Shown: positions 1 to 5,876, counted from the first letter of the stretch. The stretch is DNA of 8,325 bases from Thermoplasmata archaeon (GCA_021835185.1 JAKBQO010000040.1:1-8325); one strand, 5' to 3'. Translations and numbers: made by a program. The notes: generated from the letters alone by a model not told the origin.

Positions 1-1
1 A

Positions 2-844
2 GAATCTGTGAGATGGGATATACTGGAGCCGGGCAAATCAAAATTATCCGCAAAAGACCTGGATTCAATAGCAGAACGGGTAGGGATTACAAAAGAGGAT
101 ATAAAAGCTATAATAGCTGAAAGGGAGAAGGAAGAAAATATCGCCGCCGGTTCATTCACAGCACTATTTAAGGGGGAATATGGAAAACGTACGGCTATTA
201 TATGGTTCCAGTGGATACTCTATGATATAGCTGGATATGGTATAGGCCTTTATTCACCAATTATACTAACTACACTGGGAATATCACATAGTTCTTCACT
301 ACTGTTTTCCCTTATATTTAACATGCCGGTTGGATTCCTCGGTGCATTCGGTGCAGTAATGCTTAATGACAGGCTTGGCAGGAGGCCTTTGCAGGCTTTA
401 GGATTCGGTGGAATGGCAATAGCCATGGCTATGTTCTTTATTGCATCCAGTGCGATAGCAAGCATAGGGATAATTATCGGAATTGCAGCATTTGTGATTG
501 ACTATGGCATAGGCAACCTTGGTCCCGGTGATACCATGGGATTATACGCAATAGAACTGCTTCCAACAAAATTGAGGTCTTCATCCATGGGCGGTGCTAC
601 AGGCATAACAAGGATAGCTTCTTTCCTTGCTGCGTTCATGTTTCCGCTTATAAGTGCATCACTGGGCAAATCATCGTTCTTCTTTATCCTTCTCGGTTTA
701 ATGGTTCTGGCCTTTGTATTTACAATATTCTTTACGCCAGAAACAAAGGGGTTAACCCTGGAAGAAATTGCTTTAGCATCCTATAAGCATGTCCATGGCG
801 TGCCTAAACTCATATTGCCAGAAGCAAAGAAAGAGCAATCATAA
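2..844 (+). CDS. MFS transporter, C-terminal half (5' end cut by window)
   Basis: Integral membrane carrier of the major facilitator superfamily. The frame is open to the left edge (codons GAA TCT before the GTG at 8), so that GTG is not the start. Numbering from the GTG, residues 1-60 are a charged loop that fits the central cytoplasmic loop. About six hydrophobic segments follow (roughly 62-82, 97-118, 128-148, 150-168, 200-218, 223-243), matching TM7-12 of a 12-TM carrier. DRLGRR at 121-126 is the conserved TM8-9 loop motif. ELLPTKLR at 183-190 and PETKGLTLEEI at 244-254 are typical of the sugar-porter and related phosphate/organic-acid symporter branches. The substrate cannot be told from this half. 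The C-terminal tail is short and lysine-rich. The stop TAA at 842-844 overlaps the end of the convergent gene by six bases. Family is confident, substrate unknown. Confidence 0.9.
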   Translation, partial: ESVRWDILEPGKSKLSAKDLDSIAERVGITKEDIKAIIAEREKEENIAAGSFTALFKGEYGKRTAIIWFQWILYDIAGYGIGLYSPIILTTLGISHSSSLLFSLIFNMPVGFLGAFGAVMLNDRLGRRPLQALGFGGMAIAMAMFFIASSAIASIGIIIGIAAFVIDYGIGNLGPGDTMGLYAIELLPTKLRSSSMGGATGITRIASFLAAFMFPLISASLGKSSFFFILLGLMVLAFVFTIFFTPETKGLTLEEIALASYKHVHGVPKLILPEAKKEQS

Positions 845-1435
845 AATTAATCCCATAGATATCCATTCTTTTATTTGAGCTGTATAAAACTTTATAGATT
901 CAATATCTTTTTCTTTTAAATTTTGCTCAATTTTCCATAGTGGTTCCGGCAAACTCTGATTATTGTCACTTTCATTTATTATCCTCATTATGGCAATAGA
1001 TATTGATTCATATTCTTTCTGTTTATCTATCCAGTATCTGGGAAATTTAAAGTTAAGCACCGAATCCAGTATTGAAGATAGTTTTGGGACTGTTATTTCA
1101 TTAATTATTGCAGTGTTTTTGCCTTTCCTTATTGAAAATTTTGGAGGTGGGATCAGAAGCAGGAAGTCCAGAAAATGTATAAGGCTATTTTTTTTGTCAG
1201 TGTCCAGTTTTTTATATATAAAATTCCCATTAAAGGCAATAGCTACCCTGGCCCCCTTGTCTTCCATGCTGTTTATATTTAATTTAAATATATCCAGTGC
1301 TTCACTTAATTTTGGATAGTCCCTGTTTGCTGGATAATATATAACTTTCCTTGTATTATAAAGAACCTTGATCGCCTGGGCCAGGTTTGATTTTAAAAGC
1401 ACAGTATAATTTCCTATAGTGGCCTTAGTTTTCAT
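839..1435 (-). CDS. Hypothetical protein, 198 aa
   Basis: I do not recognise this protein. It is a soluble-looking, lysine-rich 198-residue protein with no signal peptide and only one short hydrophobic stretch (FLDFLLLIPPPKF, about residues 88-100). The C-terminal third is charged and helical (PEPLWKIEQNLKEKDIES). It has no obvious catalytic motif or Cys/His cluster. It is preferred to the hydrophobic plus-strand frame over the same bases because it spans the whole interval, has an ordinary soluble composition, and has a TATA box (TTTTTATATA, 1468-1459) centred about 28 bases upstream of the ATG, implying a leaderless mRNA. Its TGA overlaps the MFS stop by six bases, tail to tail. It lies downstream of the eL41 gene on the same strand but is separated from it by a hairpin and its own promoter, so it is probably transcribed alone. 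Confidence 0.7.
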   Translation of the reverse strand: MKTKATIGNYTVLLKSNLAQAIKVLYNTRKVIYYPANRDYPKLSEALDIFKLNINSMEDKGARVAIAFNGNFIYKKLDTDKKNSLIHFLDFLLLIPPPKFSIRKGKNTAIINEITVPKLSSILDSVLNFKFPRYWIDKQKEYESISIAIMRIINESDNNQSLPEPLWKIEQNLKEKDIESIKFYTAQIKEWISMGLIL

Positions 1436-1458
1436 TTCTAATACAAGTATAACTGTTC

Positions 1459-1468
1459 TATATAAAAA
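1459..1468 (-). promoter_or_regulatory. TATA box of the 198-aa hypothetical gene
   Basis: TTTTTATATA on the minus strand, centred about 28 bases before the ATG at 1435. With the usual archaeal spacing the transcript would begin at or just before the start codon. No Shine-Dalgarno sequence is present, which agrees with leaderless translation. Confidence 0.55.
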
Positions 1469-1534
1469 CTTTTTAAAATAGGAATTTGTTAACTAACAAT
1501 GAACAAATGATATGCATTAACATAATGGAAGGCA

Positions 1535-1554
1535 GCCATAGAAAAACCTATGGC
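1535..1554 (-). terminator. Hairpin just after the eL41 stop codon
   Basis: A perfect 7-bp inverted repeat (GCCATAG 1535-1541, CTATGGC 1548-1554) with a 6-base loop that reads GTTTTT on the minus strand. It begins two bases after the eL41 stop (1556) and probably marks or stabilises the 3' end of that short mRNA. Archaeal termination depends mainly on T-tracts rather than hairpins, and here the T-tract is in the loop, so the terminator role is an inference. Confidence 0.45.
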
Positions 1555-1555
1555 A

Positions 1556-1663
1556 TTATTGCTTGCTTGCTCTTCTGGCTCTCTTTAATCTTCTTATTTT
1601 CTTTTTTCTCCATTTCCAACGCATGTTTCCTTTCTTTTTCCAATCTCTTGAACTTCGTTTCAA
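1556..1663 (-). CDS. rpl41e: Large-subunit ribosomal protein eL41 (L41e)
   Basis: A 35-residue, extremely basic peptide: about half of the residues are Lys or Arg. It begins [13 protein letters not shown], continues with the family core [18 protein letters not shown] (residues 14-31) and ends ASKQ. eL41 is the smallest ribosomal protein, a single helix buried in rRNA at the subunit interface. The 25-residue eukaryotic form matches the core, and longer archaeal forms have the same N-terminal extension with WKKKG followed by MRWKW. The start is TTG at 1663, with GAGGTGA four bases ahead of it; in-frame TGA at 1675-1673 rules out a much longer protein. A shorter product from the internal Met14 is possible but leaves the Shine-Dalgarno sequence unused. 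The gene is too short for most ORF callers. It is divergent from uspA and followed immediately by a hairpin. Confidence 0.9.
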   Translation of the reverse strand: MKRSSRDWKKKGNMRWKWRKKKIRRLKRARRASKQ

Positions 1664-1667
1664 TATG

Positions 1668-1674
1668 TCACCTC
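1668..1674 (-). promoter_or_regulatory. Shine-Dalgarno sequence fixing the TTG start of eL41
   Basis: GAGGTGA on the minus strand is complementary to the archaeal 16S rRNA tail. It sits four bases from TTG at 1663, and this selects the non-ATG start over the internal ATG 13 codons later. Confidence 0.75.
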
Positions 1675-1704
1675 AAATATAAATGTATATTTGGTATTAT
1701 TTTT

Positions 1705-1714
1705 TAATATAAAT
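1705..1714 (-). promoter_or_regulatory. TATA box of the eL41 gene
   Basis: ATTTATATTA on the minus strand, centred about 46 bases before the TTG start. Standard archaeal spacing places the transcript start near 1683, leaving a leader of about 20 bases that contains the GAGGTGA Shine-Dalgarno sequence. A second TATA-like string (about 1676-1684) is too close to the start for a transcript that includes that site. Confidence 0.5.
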
Positions 1715-1764
1715 ACCTATTTTATTATTAAACCATTATTTATGGCTGCAAAGGGCATAAGTAT

Positions 1765-1776
1765 CCGGTGTACCGG
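1765..1776. promoter_or_regulatory. GC-rich palindrome between eL41 and uspA, possible operator
   Basis: CCGGT-GT-ACCGG is a 12-base perfect inverted repeat (5-base arms, 2-base centre) in otherwise AT-rich intergenic DNA. It also forms a direct repeat of CCGGTG (1765-1770 and 1773-1778). It ends 27 bases upstream of the uspA TATA box and about 50 bases upstream of the eL41 TATA box. A dimeric regulator site is plausible, but nothing else supports it. Confidence 0.3.
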
Positions 1777-1802
1777 TGCAAGCAACATAATTATTAAATA
1801 AA

Positions 1803-1810
1803 TTTAAATA
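1803..1810 (+). promoter_or_regulatory. TATA box of uspA
   Basis: TTTAAATA centred about 24 bases before the ATG at 1831, with an A-rich BRE-like stretch ahead of it. The spacing predicts a leaderless transcript, and no Shine-Dalgarno sequence is seen. Confidence 0.55.
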
Positions 1811-1830
1811 CTTCTGTCTGATTATTTCTA

Positions 1831-2268
1831 ATGAAAGTTTTAGTATCATATGATGGATCAGAGGGGGCTAGAGAGGCGCTTAAATATGCCCTTGAATTAA
1901 AATGCACTGTTGATGAATATTATATTGTTTATGTTATACCCACAATAGTTGGAATCAGTGCGAGCTTCGATTCCTATATACCACAATCTGTTTATGAAGG
2001 GCAGGATAAAACTGCCGACCAGATCCTGGAAAAAGCAAAAAAAGTTCTGGATAAAGAAGAAGCTAAATACGAACTTATAAAGATAAGTTCTAATGGAGAG
2101 GAGATACCGAAAATCATTCTAAAAACAGCAGAGGAGAAAGGAATTAACTTAATAGTCACAGGCACAAGGAAATTGCATGGTTTCAGTAAACTCATACTAG
2201 GGTCTGTAAGTTCTGGAATTATAGCACACTCCAATATTCCAGTTACAGTTGTTCCTCCAAAGGAATAA
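1831..2268 (+). CDS. Universal stress protein, UspA family, 145 aa
   Basis: Single-domain UspA fold of normal length (about 140-150 residues), cytoplasmic and usually dimeric. The N-terminal strand and helix MKVLVSYDGSEGAREALKYA (1-20) carry Asp8, the usual adenine-contacting acid. The C-terminal block LIVTGTRK...ILGSVSSGIIAHSNIPVTVV (107-141) is the nucleotide-loop region. In ATP-binding members this loop reads G-2X-G-9X-G-S/T. Here Gly111, Gly124 and Ser125 are kept, but the middle glycine position is Lys114, so ATP binding may be altered. Such proteins act in stress or energy-state signalling; no partner is evident. It has its own leaderless promoter. A T-rich stretch follows the stop, so it is probably monocistronic. 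Family is certain, specific role unknown. Confidence 0.93.
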   Translation: MKVLVSYDGSEGAREALKYALELKCTVDEYYIVYVIPTIVGISASFDSYIPQSVYEGQDKTADQILEKAKKVLDKEEAKYELIKISSNGEEIPKIILKTAEEKGINLIVTGTRKLHGFSKLILGSVSSGIIAHSNIPVTVVPPKE

Positions 2269-2293
2269 TTATTTTTATAAATTTTCATTTTTC
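2269..2293 (+). terminator. T-rich tract downstream of uspA
   Basis: The bases just after the uspA stop hold repeated T runs (TTATTTTTATAAATTTTC, then ATTTTTCC). This is the usual form of an archaeal terminator signal, and it separates uspA from the independent promoter of rps17e. Such runs also occur by chance in AT-rich DNA. Confidence 0.4.
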
Positions 2294-2322
2294 CAGTTCA
2301 ACCAGATTCATAAATGAAATTG

Positions 2323-2330
2323 TTTATATA
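2323..2330 (+). promoter_or_regulatory. TATA box of rps17e
   Basis: TTTATATA centred about 25 bases before the ATG at 2352. This spacing gives a leaderless mRNA from that ATG and argues against the GTG at 2346, which would be only about 19 bases away. Confidence 0.6.
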
Positions 2331-2351
2331 TTGTTTTAAAATAATGTGTTA

Positions 2352-2582
2352 ATGGGAAGCATAAGACCGTCTAACATAAAAAGAATTTCTGAAGAATTAG
2401 TTGATAATAACAAGGATCTTTTCAATGAGGATTTTAACCATAATAAGGAGATTTTACACAGTTTTATAGAGAAAACTGTAACGAAAAAAACTGCAAATGC
2501 CATTGCAGGTTATATAACAAGATATATACTTAAAAAGAAATCCAAAGAAAAGAATGAACTGGAACAACTTGGATTAGCATAA
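2352..2582 (+). CDS. rps17e: Small-subunit ribosomal protein eS17 (S17e)
   Basis: A 76-residue protein of the archaeal/eukaryotic eS17 family, a component of the 30S subunit absent from bacteria. Family hallmarks run in order: MGSIR at 1-5, IKRISEEL at 9-16, DFNHNKEIL at 27-35 (normally DFxxNK), and the near-invariant IAGYITR at 51-57. The C-terminal tail (KKKSKEKNELEQLGLA) is slightly longer than in most archaeal homologues, which are about 60-70 residues. ATG 2352 is chosen over GTG 2346 because eS17 proteins begin MGxIR and the TATA spacing fits the ATG. The gene ends one base before the convergent rhodanese gene, so its transcript must end inside that gene. No other ribosomal gene is adjacent on this strand. 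Confidence 0.93.
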   Translation: MGSIRPSNIKRISEELVDNNKDLFNEDFNHNKEILHSFIEKTVTKKTANAIAGYITRYILKKKSKEKNELEQLGLA

Positions 2583-2583
2583 A

Positions 2584-2940
2584 TTATTTTTCTACTGGAA
2601 AATTTTCCTTTCTCCATTTATCCATACCGCCTTCAAGGTGGTATAACTTTTTATATCCTTTCCTAACAAGCCTGTTTGCCGCTGCACGGCTACGGTGACC
2701 GGTTTTGCATATAAGAATAATAGGTTCGTCCTTTGGAAATTTTTTCTCTATTTCATCTTCTTTTCCAAGTTTATAGGGTATAGCACCCTTTATATGCCCA
2801 TGCCTGTATTCAAAGCCAGTGCGTACATCAATTACAGGATATTTTTCCTTCAAGGCAGTAAGTTTCTCTGGCGTAAGGTTTTCCAGTTCCTGTGGCTGAT
2901 TAAAATAATCAGAACCCCTGAAATAATTTTTTATCGACAT
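2584..2940 (-). CDS. Single-domain rhodanese-like sulfurtransferase, 118 aa
   Basis: Carries sulfane sulfur on an active-site cysteine as a persulfide and passes it to a thiol or other acceptor; the natural substrate is unknown. Residues 23-113 form one rhodanese domain of normal length. VIDVRTGFEYRHGHIKGAI (36-54) is the conserved CH2A-like motif. The active-site loop CKTGHRS (78-84) has the catalytic Cys78 and the basic residues expected of the family. EGGMDKW (103-109) is the C-terminal signature. A roughly 20-residue N-terminal extension precedes the domain. There is no signal peptide, so it is cytoplasmic. It starts one base after the stop of the haem-protein gene, with GGTGAT in that gene's last codons as its Shine-Dalgarno sequence, indicating coupled expression. 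Sulfur relay or cyanide/sulfide handling are both possible. Confidence 0.92.
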   Translation of the reverse strand: MSIKNYFRGSDYFNQPQELENLTPEKLTALKEKYPVIDVRTGFEYRHGHIKGAIPYKLGKEDEIEKKFPKDEPIILICKTGHRSRAAANRLVRKGYKKLYHLEGGMDKWRKENFPVEK

Positions 2941-2941
2941 C

Positions 2942-3598
2942 TTAAATCACCAGTTTATCCCCATTGTATATTCCAACAAATATCGGGGCTTCATTTATTA
3001 TCCATTTTCTTGCCATAACTTCCCTCAATTTTTCTGTTACATGTGACCATGCAGCAAGGTCATCCAGTTCATAAAGAACCACAAATTCCTGGTCTCCCAA
3101 TCCGAATGAGTATGTTGTATAGGATATTATTCCAGGGCTTTCCTTGTCGCTTCTGGCAGTTCCTATGTGTCCCGCCAGTATCTTTTTTCTCTCTTCATAA
3201 TTGATCAGGTACCATTCCCTATCCTTGCTCATAGGGTATACCACAAAATATTTTTTGGGTTCTGTTTTCAAGGTATCTTCCAGGCTGTTTGTTGCATTTA
3301 CATATGGAGAATGCTCGTAGAGTGAGAACATGCTGTATTCACTTTTTCCATAGATTCCAATGGCAGAGTTTATTCCTTCCTTTAGTCCTTCAAGGTTAAT
3401 CGGCATGTCAGAGGCTGACCAGATAAGGATATCATTGTCATGCCTTATTGATTTGTAGTATTTTATGCTGATAAGGTTTTTTCTGTAATTATTAATGAAA
3501 TGTATAATGTTGCTGTTTACATTTTCTTTTTCTTTGTCCGTAAGTGCCCAGAATTTGCCATTCATTTTATAAGCAAGGACATACATATATATTGTCAT
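2942..3598 (-). CDS. HemQ/chlorite dismutase-family haem protein, 218 aa
   Basis: Member of the chlorite dismutase (Cld) superfamily, whose most widespread function is coproheme decarboxylation (HemQ/ChdC), the last step of coproporphyrin-dependent haem synthesis. The length is about one Cld subunit. YPMSKDREWY at 121-130 matches the ChdC motif YPMSK, whose Tyr (here Tyr121) and Lys (Lys125) are the catalytic pair in Gram-positive enzymes. His144 in ILAGHIGTARS is the likely proximal haem ligand. The end of the fold is visible as FGLGDQEFVVLYELDDL (165-181), LREVMARKW (191-199) and EAPIFVGIY (203-211). True chlorite dismutation is unlikely without the chlorite-specific context. It is cytoplasmic. 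Downstream it is coupled to a rhodanese; upstream it is 41 bases from a winged-helix gene. Family is confident; ChdC activity is an inference. Confidence 0.9.
   Translation of the reverse strand: MTIYMYVLAYKMNGKFWALTDKEKENVNSNIIHFINNYRKNLISIKYYKSIRHDNDILIWSASDMPINLEGLKEGINSAIGIYGKSEYSMFSLYEHSPYVNATNSLEDTLKTEPKKYFVVYPMSKDREWYLINYEERKKILAGHIGTARSDKESPGIISYTTYSFGLGDQEFVVLYELDDLAAWSHVTEKLREVMARKWIINEAPIFVGIYNGDKLVI
2946..2951 (-). promoter_or_regulatory. Shine-Dalgarno of the rhodanese gene inside the haem-protein gene
   Basis: GGTGAT on the minus strand lies in the last coding codons of the HemQ/Cld gene, five bases before the rhodanese ATG. The junction TAA-G-ATG makes termination-reinitiation likely. 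Confidence 0.7.
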
Positions 3599-3627
3599 AG
3601 TTTATCTGTTAATAATATAATTAACGG

Positions 3628-3633
3628 ATATAA
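3628..3633 (-). promoter_or_regulatory. Possible TATA box of the HemQ/Cld-rhodanese pair
   Basis: TTATAT on the minus strand lies in the 41-base gap after the winged-helix gene, about 32 bases before the HemQ/Cld ATG. No Shine-Dalgarno sequence precedes that ATG, which favours a nearly leaderless transcript over read-through translation. A second AT-rich candidate (3612-3620) is too close to the start. The region is very AT-rich, so the evidence is weak. Confidence 0.35.
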
Positions 3634-3639
3634 CTTTTA

Positions 3640-4224
3640 TTAATCAAGTGTTTTCTGGCTTGTATTTACCACAGTATATTTCTTTATGTCATATTCATTA
3701 GAAATAATGTAGTTTAAAAGTTTTGTTATGGATATTTTATCAGCATCAACAGGCTCTATAAGCGTGCTGGACGGTGATATTTTTATATTCGCTTCCCCAA
3801 GCTTTTTAATATAATCAGCCCTGTAACGGGAATCAACGTATTTAATGGATTTTGATGGGATTACTACATTGCACTTTTCCAGTTCCCTGGTAAATATAGG
3901 CCTTTCAAATAAATAATGGAGTACAAGCAGTGAGTTATATCCCGCATTGCTCTCATCAAATTTTTTCATGTTTGAACCAATTATACTGTATATGTCCTGC
4001 TTATTCTGCCCTACAAATGAAAATATCCTTGCTGGCTTTATTTCCCTTTCACGCAATATGCCAAGTTCAACCATTGCATTCAGGTAACCTGTAAGCACAA
4101 GCCTGTGCATATTTATTCCTTTTTCTTCAAGTGATTTTTGTATTCCCGTTATGGATTTTTCTTCTCCATTAATTTCGTTTAATATTAATTTATACCTCTT
4201 TGTATCCTCGAAATTTTCAATCAT
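3640..4224 (-). CDS. Winged-helix-like protein downstream of purB, 194 aa
   Basis: No confident family. The N-terminal part reads like a winged helix: a helix around KRYKLILNEI (9-18), SITGIQKSLEEKG (24-36), a probable recognition helix MHRLVLTGYLNAMVELGIL (39-57), then a basic turn RERE and a strand PARIFSF (64-70) as wing. The rest (80-194) is mixed helix and strand with one Cys118 and a lysine-rich character, and may be a ligand or partner domain. The start is ATG 4224, preceded at four bases by GGTGAG, giving an 8-base overlap (ATGATTGA) with the purB stop. A TTG at 4260 would extend it 12 residues into purB but has no such support. Tight coupling to purB suggests joint expression; regulation of purine or haem genes is a guess. 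Confidence 0.75.
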   Translation of the reverse strand: MIENFEDTKRYKLILNEINGEEKSITGIQKSLEEKGINMHRLVLTGYLNAMVELGILREREIKPARIFSFVGQNKQDIYSIIGSNMKKFDESNAGYNSLLVLHYLFERPIFTRELEKCNVVIPSKSIKYVDSRYRADYIKKLGEANIKISPSSTLIEPVDADKISITKLLNYIISNEYDIKKYTVVNTSQKTLD

Positions 4225-5584
4225 ATATCTCACCTGCCAGGTATTTTTGAAGGTTATCAAAGTTTTTTATTGCATCTTCGCATATTTCTTTTGAAACACC
4301 GAGGAAATTTTCAGGCTCCATAGCTCGATCAAGTATTTTTTCAGAGATGTGGTTTAGAATACCCATATCCACCAGAGTTTCCTTTAACGTTTTTTTCTGT
4401 TTATAGGCATGCATTGAAGCCTCCCTGACAAATTCATGGGCATCCTGCCTGGGCATGCCATTTTCCGTTAAGGTGGTGGTAACACTTTCAGACATAATAA
4501 ACTCATCTCCATATGCCCTTTTTTTCATCTCTTCGCGGTTTATAAACAAATGTGAAAATACACCGGTCATTTTAGTTATTATATCATCTGCGAGTATGGA
4601 TACATATGGTATGGTAAATCTCTCCAGTGCACTGTTGGTAAGGTCTCTCTCATGCCACTGGACTCCCGCCTCATATTCAGGAATTATAAATGACCTTGTT
4701 AATCTTGCAAGGCTAACTATATTCTCGGAAACTATGGGGTTTCTCTTTGATGGCATGGAGCTTGACCCTACCTGCTTATCACTATCGAAATATTCTGAAA
4801 GTTCATAAATTTCCGGCCTTTGAAGATTCCGTATTTCGGTTGCAAATTTTTCCATGGATACCGATATATTGTTTATTATTGAAAGATATTCAATATACCT
4901 ATCCCTACCAACTATCTGGGTTGATGCCGTTTCGTGTGTTATGCCCAGTATTTCGCATGTTTTTTCCTGAATCTTAAGGGCATTTTTTCCAAGTGCAGCG
5001 CCTGTTCCAACCGGGCCAAGGATTTTGCCTGCAATAATCCGTTTTCTTGCTTCCTGGATCCTCTCCAGATGCCTGCCGATCTCTGAAAGGTACACAGCAA
5101 ACTTTAGTCCCAGTGTTATAGGGGATGCATGTTGCCCGTGGGTCCTACCAACCATTATTGTCTCTTCATTTTCTTTTATCCTGCTTACAAGGGCTTTGCC
5201 CAGATCCTCAAGGTCAGATATTATTATGCTTATGGCTCTTTTCATCTGCACTGCAGAGGCAGAGTCGTTTATGTCATTGGAAGTAACACCGAAATGCACA
5301 TAATTTTTTCCAGTAGTGCATTTTTCCGTTAAACCTTCCACTATTGACATTACATCGTGGTTTATGATTGCCTCTATCTCCTTTACCCTGCCTATTTTTA
5401 CTTCATTGTTATCAACAACTTTTCTTATGTCTGCATATGCCTCTTCAGGTATGATGCCGTAATATGACTCGGCCTGGGCAATTGCAGCTTCAACATTTAG
5501 CATAATATTTAACCTTGTTTCCTCTGAAAATATGTTTTTTACATTGTCCCTGCCATATCGATAATCCAGTGGTGAAACGATCAT
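4217..5584 (-). CDS. purB: Adenylosuccinate lyase
   Basis: Converts SAICAR to AICAR plus fumarate in purine synthesis, and adenylosuccinate to AMP plus fumarate; a cytoplasmic homotetramer. At 455 residues it has the normal length and appears complete. The fumarase/aspartase superfamily motifs are present: SPLDYRYG at 4-11, NHDVMS at 75-80, TSNDIND at 101-107, GRTHGQHASP at 146-155 with His149 as the expected general acid, and the signature loop GSSSMPSKRNP at 273-283 with the catalytic serine. The initial MIVSPLDYRYG is the usual PurB start, which supports ATG 5584. A TATA-like box lies about 22 bases upstream and there is no Shine-Dalgarno sequence, so the mRNA is probably leaderless. It is the first gene of the minus-strand cluster and overlaps the winged-helix gene by 8 bases. 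No other pur gene is in view. Confidence 0.97.
   Translation of the reverse strand: MIVSPLDYRYGRDNVKNIFSEETRLNIMLNVEAAIAQAESYYGIIPEEAYADIRKVVDNNEVKIGRVKEIEAIINHDVMSIVEGLTEKCTTGKNYVHFGVTSNDINDSASAVQMKRAISIIISDLEDLGKALVSRIKENEETIMVGRTHGQHASPITLGLKFAVYLSEIGRHLERIQEARKRIIAGKILGPVGTGAALGKNALKIQEKTCEILGITHETASTQIVGRDRYIEYLSIINNISVSMEKFATEIRNLQRPEIYELSEYFDSDKQVGSSSMPSKRNPIVSENIVSLARLTRSFIIPEYEAGVQWHERDLTNSALERFTIPYVSILADDIITKMTGVFSHLFINREEMKKRAYGDEFIMSESVTTTLTENGMPRQDAHEFVREASMHAYKQKKTLKETLVDMGILNHISEKILDRAMEPENFLGVSKEICEDAIKNFDNLQKYLAGEIYD
4229..4234 (-). promoter_or_regulatory. Shine-Dalgarno of the winged-helix gene inside purB
   Basis: GGTGAG on the minus strand, four bases before ATG 4224 and within the last purB codons. 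It decides the start of the downstream gene in favour of this ATG over the upstream TTG at 4260. Confidence 0.65.
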
Positions 5585-5602
5585 ATAAGCCTATTACAAT
5601 TA

Positions 5603-5610
5603 GTTTAAAG
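5603..5610 (-). promoter_or_regulatory. TATA-like box of purB
   Basis: CTTTAAAC on the minus strand, centred about 22 bases before the purB ATG at 5584 and preceded by an A-run that could act as BRE. Its TTTAAA core is symmetric, so it might also serve plus-strand transcription towards the small frame at 5628. Confidence 0.45.
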
Positions 5611-5627
5611 TTTTTTGTGTTGCATTG

Positions 5628-5792
5628 ATGTCAATCTCCAGGAACGAAGGTAAAAAAATAAGGAGCTATGCAAGCTTATTACATTGTAAATTAATGCGCA
5701 GGAATCAGTATGATTGGATTTGCAATATTTATGAGTTACAGAAATATATCCCATTGTTAATTACCATAATATCATATTCTATGAATATATAA
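5628..5792 (+). CDS. Doubtful small ORF, 54 codons
   Basis: An ATG-started frame encoding a basic N-terminal part (MSISRNEGKKIRSYASLLHC) and a hydrophobic C-terminal end (YIPLLITIISYSMNI). I do not recognise it. In its favour, a TTTAAA box is centred about 21-22 bases upstream, near leaderless spacing, and the frame stays open through AT-rich DNA. Against it, there is no Shine-Dalgarno sequence, no known family, and the TATA box is better explained by purB. An in-frame ATG at 5694 overlaps the stop of an 8-codon frame (5668-5694) that has AGGAG just ahead, so translation could also begin there. It may be chance or a gene remnant. Confidence 0.2.
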   Translation: MSISRNEGKKIRSYASLLHCKLMRRNQYDWICNIYELQKYIPLLITIISYSMNI

Positions 5793-5876
5793 TCCCATAA
5801 AATCTAAAAATGGAGTCTAACGATATAGTATAAAAATTCAGTAATTATCTGTAATAATATCACTATCACACAAACA

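Noticed and set aside
963..1319. 118-codon plus-strand frame rich in Ile, Leu, Phe and Ser
   Set aside because: It lies wholly inside the 198-aa minus-strand gene, which has a promoter and a soluble-protein composition, and no start signal precedes it.
1484..1508. Inverted repeat ATTTGTT / AACAAAT with an 11-base loop
   Set aside because: Short and purely AT-rich apart from one G-C pair, so it is expected by chance; it is not placed like a terminator or operator.
1486..1707. Hydrophobic 73-codon plus-strand frame with a TTG start
   Set aside because: It is antisense to the eL41 gene; its hydrophobic composition is the complement of Lys/Arg-rich codons, and it has no Shine-Dalgarno sequence or promoter.
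2346..2351. GTG 2346 as start of eS17
   Set aside because: The family begins MGxIR, which matches ATG 2352, and the TATA box is too close to 2346.
2942..3598. True chlorite dismutase for chlorite detoxification
   Set aside because: The YPMSK motif points to the HemQ/ChdC branch, and no perchlorate or chlorate reduction genes are nearby.
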